From Atopobium sp. UBA1382 (GTDB taxonomy: Bacteria > Actinomycetota > Coriobacteriia > Coriobacteriales > Atopobiaceae), in NCBI GenBank assembly GCA_002305805.1, contig DBQY01000006.1, positions 47,123 through 65,659 on the forward strand: 18,537 nucleotides of DNA, given 5' to 3'. Shown in pieces: positions 14,307 through 18,537 of this stretch. The notes beneath the pieces are model-generated. The model searched no databases, was not told where the DNA came from, and saw nothing but the letters and a program-made list of their open reading frames with translations. The translations under genes were made by a program, and so were the position numbers. The first letter of the stretch is position 1. The number at the start of each line of letters is the position of its first letter.

Positions 14307-15122
14307 TTACTTCCGCCCCACCAGCATCCGGGAGTCGCCCAGCATCATCATGGCCGCCCGCCGGCGGGAGCCGAAGGCCTCCGTGGCCGTGTCGATGAGG
14401 CGCACGTCCTCATAGCCCATGTCCCGCAACTTTTGGACAAAGGCATCCATGTCCCCGTACATTTTTGGCTTCATGTCATCGTTGAGCGCAAAGACGCCGC
14501 CCTTTTTCAGCACCCGCAGGGTCTCCAACAGCAGAGCCTGCTTGTCCGCACCCATTACATTGTGGTAGACATAGTTGCTCACCACGGCGTCGAAACTCTC
14601 ATCAGGGAAATCCAGCTTGTTCGCGTCCCCATGCTTGAATACGCACCGGGCCGCTGCGCCCTCGCTTGCGGCGTTTTTCTCGCACATGGCCTGGCCGTAG
14701 CCGTAGGCCGCGCCCCAATAGTCGATGCCGGTGACCTCAGCATCCGGCCAGGTCAGCGCCGCCCGGATGCTCAGCGCCCCGGAGCCGCAGCCCACCTCTA
14801 AGAGGCTGCCCTGGCCGTCGAAATTAAGATGCGCGAGGACGGTCTTGTGCACCCGCTCCATCATCCCGCCTCCGCCGAAGGCATACTGTTTCCGTATCCA
14901 TGTGATCCAGACCAGCAGGGCCAGCAGCGCCGCTGCGGCGACGGAGAACAGGACGCCTAGCGCGGCGATATGGAACACCGTAAATGACAGCACCGCCAGT
15001 ATCACAGACAGCACCAAAAGGGCGCCTACCACATAGAAAACAGGGTTTGACATCCAGCTCCCGTAATGTTCCCCATGCGTCCCAAGGCGGATTTCTTTTT
15101 GCTGAACTTGATTTTGCTTCAT
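14307..15122 (-). CDS. Membrane-anchored class I SAM-dependent methyltransferase
   Basis: The protein has 271 residues from the ATG at 15122. Two hydrophobic segments (about 29-50 and 52-75, e.g. VVGALLVLSVILAVLSFTVF) anchor it in the membrane. The C-terminal catalytic domain has motif I LLEVGCGSGALSI (107-119), the acidic strand in EVTGIDYWGAAYG, and SFDAVVSNYVYHNV then VLKKGGVFALNDD. No good ribosome site precedes the ATG on the minus strand: the purine-rich GGAAAGGAGG nearby is on the opposite strand. It may rely on read-through from the operon upstream. The substrate is unknown. The gene ends 14 bases before the thiazoline-hydrolase-like gene. Confidence 0.83.
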   Translation of the reverse strand: MKQNQVQQKEIRLGTHGEHYGSWMSNPVFYVVGALLVLSVILAVLSFTVFHIAALGVLFSVAAAALLALLVWITWIRKQYAFGGGGMMERVHKTVLAHLNFDGQGSLLEVGCGSGALSIRAALTWPDAEVTGIDYWGAAYGYGQAMCEKNAASEGAAARCVFKHGDANKLDFPDESFDAVVSNYVYHNVMGADKQALLLETLRVLKKGGVFALNDDMKPKMYGDMDAFVQKLRDMGYEDVRLIDTATEAFGSRRRAAMMMLGDSRMLVGRK

Positions 15123-15159
15123 TCGCGCCGGGCCAACGCCGGAAAGGAGGTGACTGCCG

Positions 15160-15357
15160 CTAAAGGGCAAAGAGTATTGCCAGGATGGGAAGGGCCATGA
15201 ACGCCGCCATCGTCGCACAGCCGACATTGCTGGAAAGCTGCCGCGGCGTGCTCTTCTCAGCGGGCTCGTCCTCGCGCGTCGCCTCTTCAACGGCGATGCT
15301 CGTGGCTATATCTTGAGGGTCCAGCCCGCCGCTTCCGCTGTAGTCGATGAAACGCAT
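15160..15357 (-). CDS. Small protein (65 residues) with a C-terminal membrane segment
   Basis: The ATG at 15357 has an excellent ribosome site (GGAGG, 4 bases before). The N-terminal two-thirds is polar and acidic (GGLDPQDIATSIAVEEATRE), and the last 16 residues form one hydrophobic segment (MAAFMALPILAILFAL) with nothing after it, as in tail-anchored peptides. It starts 8 bases after the stop of the HNH gene, so it is the third gene of that operon. I do not recognise the family. A small membrane effector or toxin is possible, but that is a guess. Confidence 0.6.
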   Translation of the reverse strand: MRFIDYSGSGGLDPQDIATSIAVEEATREDEPAEKSTPRQLSSNVGCATMAAFMALPILAILFAL

Positions 15358-15365
15358 GGTTCCTC

Positions 15366-16094
15366 CTACCTATCGTCGTGGTCGGCTTCTTTTAAGCCGC
15401 GCGCGGAGCAGAAATTGCCGAACGCGATCAGGGCGTTTTTAACCGTGCTCTTTGATTGCCTGCCGAGCTCCTCTTTCGGGCCGCCGGCGGAGTATTCCTG
15501 GATCAGATCGCCTATCAGGCCGGGCAAGTCGTTCCATCCGCACCCCTCCCATTTGCAGACGCGCGCAACGGCCCTCTTGTACGAGTAGCATGTGCCCGGG
15601 TTCCCGCCTTTGGTCTTGACCGTGTAGCCCTCTTCGGCGAGGAAGTCGTAGAACTCATCGGCAAGGCCATCGCCCGTCGCGTGAATGGCCCTGCGCAACC
15701 CGTTCGTTGCGGCATGCCGAGAGCCTGCGGCTGCCCTCCCGGCGCCGCCCTTCCGCGGCTCCGCCGAGTCGTATGCACGGTGACAGTTGCTGCAGAGGAA
15801 CAGGAAGCATTCGCCCATGGGCTCGTGGGCGCGCATAACCTCTTCCTCGAACTCATGAAGGTCCGCTATGTCGTACTCATCGCCAGCCCGGTGCTTTTCC
15901 AGTACTTCCCGAACAATCGCCTTGCGCCCTCTTCCGTGGACGTGGGCGGCCTCAAGCGGCCTCTTCTCTCCGCAGTGTTCGCAGCGCCCGTTTGCGCGGG
16001 CTTTCAGCGGCCTCGACACGGTCTGCACGCGGTTCCTTATGCGCGGCATTATGAAGCAGTCGAAATCCTCGATTGTGCCTGTGAAGCTTGCCAT
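15366..16094 (-). CDS. HNH-endonuclease-like protein with a C-terminal helical domain
   Basis: The protein has 242 residues from the ATG at 16094, with GGAAGG 9 bases upstream; the ATG at 16103 touches the same purine run and is less likely. Residues near 37-58 read CEHCGEKRPLEAAHVHGRGR, and about 60 residues on comes LFLCSNCHRAYD. This gives the paired CxxC zinc ligands and the central His and Asn/His of an HNH fold. After an Ala/Gly-rich linker the C-terminal part (DEFYDFLAEEGYTVKTK, then YKRAVARVCKWEGCGW, LIGDLIQEYSAGG and STVKNALIAFGNFCS) is all helical and resembles a small domain often attached to restriction-type nucleases. I infer a DNA-cutting role in defence or element control, but this is untested. 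Confidence 0.7.
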   Translation of the reverse strand: MASFTGTIEDFDCFIMPRIRNRVQTVSRPLKARANGRCEHCGEKRPLEAAHVHGRGRKAIVREVLEKHRAGDEYDIADLHEFEEEVMRAHEPMGECFLFLCSNCHRAYDSAEPRKGGAGRAAAGSRHAATNGLRRAIHATGDGLADEFYDFLAEEGYTVKTKGGNPGTCYSYKRAVARVCKWEGCGWNDLPGLIGDLIQEYSAGGPKEELGRQSKSTVKNALIAFGNFCSARGLKEADHDDR

Positions 16095-16103
16095 GTTGTT
16101 CAT

Positions 16104-16259
16104 CCTTCCGTTTAACGGCGTTACAGCGTCCGGCGCTGCCTGCCCCCCTCGTTTTACTGTTCCAGGGCGCAGTTGCGTAAGGGCTTGTTCGCCCTCCTTA
16201 CTCCAGCGAGTACTAATAATGAAGGTGCGCAGCGCTACTCGGCCCCGGCCGAAGGCCCC
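16104..16259 (-). other. Spacer between RelB/DinJ-like and HNH genes
   Basis: This gap contains TCGGCC-CC-GGCCGA right after the upstream stop and an imperfect hairpin, GTAAGG-AGGGC / GCCC-TTAC. No T run follows either. The HNH frame stays open through much of the gap but has no start codon there. An attenuator that lowers HNH expression relative to the first gene is possible. Confidence 0.3.
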
Positions 16260-16868
16260 TTAGCGCCCGATGCTCTTGAGGTATCCTTGCACGTTCTCGG
16301 CGAACTTGCCGAACTGCGGCTTGTCCCAGTACTCGACCGACTGCCGCAGCGATTCGCACGCGTTGCCGAAGCTGGGCTCGCCGAGCTCTTCCTGTATGCG
16401 ACCCATGTAGTACTCAAGGTCTTTCATCTTCATGTTGCGGGTGTTGGGCTTGCCAGCGACCAGGTTGTCGAGGATCACCAGGTAGATGAACGCGCTGCCA
16501 CGGCTCATCCCGGTGTCCCCCGAGATCTCTTCTGCCAGCCGTTGGGCGTCGAATCCCGGAGTCCCGTGGGTCTCGGAGAAGGCTCGCCAGACGCACTCGA
16601 CCATCTCGAAGGTGATTTTGCCGGTGCTGCGCTGGGCCTGTTTAGAAGGCTCGGGCTGCTGGGGCGCTGCTGCAGGCTCGAGGGAAGTCGGCGCCGTTGC
16701 CGCGCCCTGTATGGGGGCGAAGGGGTCGAAGGGGATCCGCCCCTCGGCGACGGTCCTCTGCAGGAAGAAGCGTATAGCGAGCTCTGTGGTGAGGCCCATG
16801 CCCCCGTAGACGGCCTGCGCGTCGCGGGCGAGCTCGTCGTCGATGTCGAAAGCGATTGTCGTGCTCAT
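16260..16868 (-). CDS. RelB/DinJ-like antitoxin domain fused to a C-terminal domain of unknown role
   Basis: The protein has 202 residues; the ATG at 16868 follows AGGAGG by 6 bases. Residues 1-50 (TIAFDIDDELARDAQAVYGG, then GLTTELAIRFFLQRTV and IPFDPF) match the RelB/DinJ antitoxin pattern of a ribbon-helix-helix dimer. A Pro/Ala/Gln-rich linker covers about 50-85. Residues 90-200 (ITFEMVECVWRAF, GMSRGSAFIYLVILDNL, DLEYYMGRIQEELG, LRQSVEYWDK) form a helical domain that resembles modules seen near HNH or restriction proteins. Ordinary DinJ proteins are about 90 residues, so the fusion is unusual. No YafQ/RelE-type toxin follows; an HNH protein does. It probably represses its own promoter. Confidence 0.7.
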   Translation of the reverse strand: MSTTIAFDIDDELARDAQAVYGGMGLTTELAIRFFLQRTVAEGRIPFDPFAPIQGAATAPTSLEPAAAPQQPEPSKQAQRSTGKITFEMVECVWRAFSETHGTPGFDAQRLAEEISGDTGMSRGSAFIYLVILDNLVAGKPNTRNMKMKDLEYYMGRIQEELGEPSFGNACESLRQSVEYWDKPQFGKFAENVQGYLKSIGR

Positions 16869-16896
16869 AGTGAACCTCCTTGTTTTGATGTTCACT
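16869..16896 (-). promoter_or_regulatory. Inverted AGTGAAC/GTTCACT pair around the ribosome site
   Basis: AGTGAAC (16869-16875) and GTTCACT (16890-16896) are inverted 7-base arms flanking the AGGAGG ribosome site of the RelB/DinJ-like gene. TTCACT recurs at 16907-16912 and 16944-16949. The arrangement fits binding sites for a ribbon-helix-helix autorepressor, or a leader stem that hides the ribosome site. Confidence 0.5.
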
Positions 16897-16924
16897 ATTC
16901 TACAGATTCACTTTCTCTTGTCAA
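16897..16924 (-). promoter_or_regulatory. Sigma-70-type promoter of the RelB/DinJ-HNH operon
   Basis: On the minus strand TTGACA (16919-16924) is followed by 16 bases and TAGAAT (16897-16902), a near-consensus promoter 29 bases upstream of the start codon. The surrounding 100 bases are strikingly AT-rich compared with the rest of the region. TTCACT sites lie inside the spacer and next to the -10 box. Confidence 0.65.
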
Positions 16925-16993
16925 TAGTAAATATATAGTCAAATTCACTTTGACAATACACTAATACTAGTTAATAGGTTTACAACCTCACTA

Positions 16994-17203
16994 TCATTGT
17001 GCCGTCAAATAGCCGGGCGTGCTCGCCGTGTCTATGCGGAAGTACGTGTACGAAGTGGCTGAGCTGGACCATGCCGTGCCGTTCCCGCCGCCAGGCTGCG
17101 GCAGTTGTAGAAGCACGAGCTCCCCGAAACCCCGCTTGATGGTAGCTCCCACGTGGAGTCGGCGTAGATGGCCGCGAGTGCGGACTGAATCTGAATCTGA
17201 ATC
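16994..17203 (-). pseudogene. Decayed gene remnant left of the IS3 element
   Basis: Two minus-strand frames look coding-like in sequence. One reads QSALAAIYADSTWELPSSGV then SCFYNCRSLAAG (about 17085-17190). The other continues as NGTAWSSSATSYTYFRIDTA and STPGYLTAQ with a stop at 16994. A single shift near 17085 would join them. I do not recognise the family; the Ser/Thr/Gly-rich tail suggests a surface or virion-type protein. The IS3 element would have cut off its 5' end. The 16950-16993 stretch holds nothing visible. Confidence 0.3.
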
Positions 17204-17211
17204 TGAATCTG
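17186..17211 (+). repeat. Four tandem TGAATC repeats at the IS3 left end
   Basis: TGAATC occurs four times in a row (17186-17209) and then TG leads into CCCC of the IS end. The last copy is part of the terminal inverted repeat. At the right end the same unit occurs twice, inverted (18503-18514). Confidence 0.7.
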
Positions 17212-17237
17212 CCCCAGATCCGTTGACACGTGGACTT

Positions 17238-17263
17238 CCGTTTCGGCATGATTTCCGAAACGG
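17238..17263 (+). promoter_or_regulatory. Leader hairpin upstream of IS3 orfA
   Basis: CCGTTTCGG (17238-17246) and CCGAAACGG (17255-17263) form a perfect 9-base stem with an 8-base loop, 18 bases before the orfA start codon. It could limit read-through expression of the transposase. Confidence 0.5.
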
Positions 17264-17281
17264 GGAAACGGAGCCAGAAAA

Positions 17282-17800
17282 ATGGGACATCCGTCGCCGA
17301 AGTACTCGGCGGAGTTCAAGCAGCAGGCGGTGAGGCTCTACCGCGAGCGCGGGGGCACCTACGCCGAGATCGCGCGGGAGCTCGGAGTCGACGCCGGCAG
17401 CATATCGGACTGGGTCAAGAGGGCCGACGCCGCCCAGGCGCCGCCCGAGGACAGCCCCTTCAAGGTGGCCGAGGAGAACCGCAGGCTCCGCCGCGAGGTC
17501 GAGCGGCTCAGGCGCGAGAACGAGGTGCTTTTAAAAGCGAGCGCCTTCTTCGCCGGCAGGCAGCTGCAGGCGCGCGGGCGGAGAGGGCCAAGCTCGCTTT
17601 CGTCATGCTCAACGAGGGCGCATGGCCGGTCGCGGAGATGTGCTCCGCGCTCAAGGTCACCAGGCAGGGATACTACGCGTGGAGAGGAAGGCCGCCCAGC
17701 GCGCGCGACAGGCGCGACGCCGAGCTGTCGGCGAAGATCTCCGAGATATACGCCGCCAGCCGCGGCGTCTACGGCGCCCCGAAGGTCTTCGCCGAGCTGA
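17282..17800 (+). CDS. IS3 transposase OrfA (helix-turn-helix and coiled coil)
   Basis: The ATG at 17282 follows CGGAG about 9 bases upstream. Residues 8-55 (YSAEFKQQAVRLYRERGGTY, then AEIARELGVDAGSISDWVKR) are the IS3 helix-turn-helix. Residues 63-85 (AEENRRLRREVERLRRENEV) form the leucine-zipper coiled coil used for dimerisation. The conserved end is LLKASAFFAG. Most IS3 OrfA proteins stop soon after this point, near 100 residues; here the frame stays open for another 75 low-complexity codons, so the natural stop may have been lost. A TTTAAAA slip site lies at 17530-17536. Confidence 0.82.
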   Translation: MGHPSPKYSAEFKQQAVRLYRERGGTYAEIARELGVDAGSISDWVKRADAAQAPPEDSPFKVAEENRRLRREVERLRRENEVLLKASAFFAGRQLQARGRRGPSSLSSCSTRAHGRSRRCAPRSRSPGRDTTRGEEGRPARATGATPSCRRRSPRYTPPAAASTAPRRSSPS

Positions 17801-18480
17801 GGCGCGCCGGCGTGCGCACCTCGCGCAAGCGCGTGGCGCGCCTGATGCGCGGGAACGGCTGGACCGGGACGACGCGCGGATGCGCGAGGCGCCCCAAGGG
17901 GGAGAGGAAGGCCGCCGCGCCGCAGGCCAACGCCGCGCCGGGCCTGGTTCGCCGCGATTTCAGCGCGGACGGGCCGGACAGGGCCTGGTTCGCCGACATC
18001 ACGTACGTGAGGACCCATCAGGGCCGGCTCTACCTGGCGGTCGTCATGGACATATGGTCGAGGATGATCGTCGGCTGGTCTATATCGGACCGCATGGGCG
18101 CCGAGCTCGCCGGCGACGCGCTGAAGATGACGATCGCGAGAAGGCGCCCGGGGAAGGGCTGCGCGCGCCACAGCGACCACGGCAGCCAGCACGCCTCGCT
18201 GCTGCTGGGCAGGACCATGCGGGATGCCGGCATCGAGCCCTCGATGGGCTCCATCTCGTCCCCTTGGGACAACGCGGCCATGGAGTCGCTCATGGGCCTC
18301 ATCGAGGCCGAGTGCGTGCATGCGAGGACCTTCGAGACGCGCGAGCAGGCATCGCTCGAGATCTTCGAGTACATCGAGGCTTTCTACAACAGGGTCAGGA
18401 TCCACTCGGCGCTGGGGAACCTCAGCCCGGCGGAGTTCGAGGCGAGGCATCGGGAGGGCGCCGCCCTGAATGCGGCGTAG
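17536..18480 (+). CDS. IS3 transposase OrfB (DDE integrase core), made by -1 frameshift as OrfAB
   Basis: A -1 slip on TTTAAAA joins codon 85 of OrfA to this frame and gives a 399-residue OrfAB; an in-frame ATG at 17605 is a less likely own start. The catalytic residues are the Asp in WFADITYV, the Asp in HSDHGSQH and the Glu in NAAMESLMG. There are 35 residues between the second Asp and the Glu, the DD(35)E spacing of IS3. The N-terminal part (WPVAEMCSALKVTRQGYYAW, then YGAPKVFAELRRAGV) is the usual OrfB helix-turn-helix region. The end (IHSALGNLSPAEFE) is canonical. It appears intact. Confidence 0.88.
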   Translation, partial: SERLLRRQAAAGARAERAKLAFVMLNEGAWPVAEMCSALKVTRQGYYAWRGRPPSARDRRDAELSAKISEIYAASRGVYGAPKVFAELRRAGVRTSRKRVARLMRGNGWTGTTRGCARRPKGERKAAAPQANAAPGLVRRDFSADGPDRAWFADITYVRTHQGRLYLAVVMDIWSRMIVGWSISDRMGAELAGDALKMTIARRRPGKGCARHSDHGSQHASLLLGRTMRDAGIEPSMGSISSPWDNAAMESLMGLIEAECVHARTFETREQASLEIFEYIEAFYNRVRIHSALGNLSPAEFEARHREGAALNAA

Positions 18481-18508
18481 GGGTGTAAACGGAATCGGGG
18501 TAGATTCA

Positions 18509-18537
18509 GATTCAAGGCGCTCTCGAACCTCGCCGCC
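18509..18537. other. Right flank of the IS3 element
   Basis: These 29 bases carry one extra GATTCA unit and then host sequence. On the minus strand a frame reads AARFESALN and could be the upstream part of the gene remnant at 16994-17203. Too short to call. Confidence 0.2.

Larger units (their letters stand above)
17204..18508 (+). mobile_element. IS3-family insertion sequence
   Basis: The left terminus, TGAATCTGCCCC continuing to CCGTTGACAC (17204-17229), and the right terminus, inverted as TGAATCTACCCC to CCGTTTACAC (18483-18508), agree at 21 of 26 positions. The element is about 1305 bp. It carries overlapping orfA and orfB linked by a TTTAAAA slip site. No clean target duplication was seen, because both flanks carry extra TGAATC units that blur the exact ends. 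Confidence 0.85.

Noticed and set aside
16260..16868. A standard DinJ/YafQ toxin-antitoxin pair
   Set aside because: No YafQ or RelE-like toxin frame follows; the next gene is an HNH-type protein.
17186..17209. Tandem repeats considered as a CRISPR array
   Set aside because: The units are 6 bases with no spacers and sit at an insertion-sequence end.

Overview
The window is high-GC bacterial DNA that most resembles an actinobacterial gut lineage of the Coriobacteriia type. I base this on the strong G/C third-codon bias of the ABC transporter, AraC and IS21 genes and on the look of their proteins; this is an inference, not a database result. Two blocks (about 5800-7316 and 12043-15122) are visibly poorer in GC and have Firmicute-like coding, so they look imported. 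About a third of the window is insertion sequences.

Layout. At the left edge is the start of a ribbon-helix-helix protein (minus strand). An AraC-family regulator (257-1270, minus) is divergent from two abutting half-size ABC exporter-type genes (1377-5012, plus). A convergent GNAT acetyltransferase follows (5291 to about 5794, minus) and has lost its N-terminal part. It runs into two overlapping SAM-dependent methyltransferase genes (5809-7030, minus), preceded by a near-perfect DtxR/IdeR-type iron box (7086-7104). The middle is a nested pair of IS21-family elements. Element A (7317-12036, flanked by the 6-bp duplication TTTCGC) has its istA split by element B (8772-11022, flanked by the 5-bp duplication GGGCG). 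Removing element B and one duplication copy restores istA exactly in frame. Beyond element A lie a truncated AraC-regulator pseudogene (12113-12451), a hairpin terminator, and a minus-strand cassette of a membrane-anchored methyltransferase, a protein resembling L-2-amino-thiazoline-4-carboxylate hydrolase, and an alpha/beta hydrolase (12697-15122). Further right is a minus-strand operon of a RelB/DinJ-like protein with an extra C-terminal domain, an HNH-nuclease-like protein and a 65-residue protein with a C-terminal membrane segment (15160-16868). It is driven by a clear promoter carrying repeated TTCACT sites. The right edge is an IS3-family element with a TTTAAAA frameshift site (17204-18508), inserted in what looks like a decayed gene.

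How the genes may work together. The AraC gene with paired half-ABC transporters recalls YbtA/YbtPQ- and IrtAB-type siderophore loci. An iron-box-controlled methyltransferase pair and a thiazoline-hydrolase-like gene sit on the other side of the IS insertion. A metal or metallophore island that was later broken by IS elements is a reasonable hypothesis, but it is not shown by the sequence. The RelB/DinJ-like, HNH and membrane-peptide operon is the best candidate for an undescribed defence or regulatory module.
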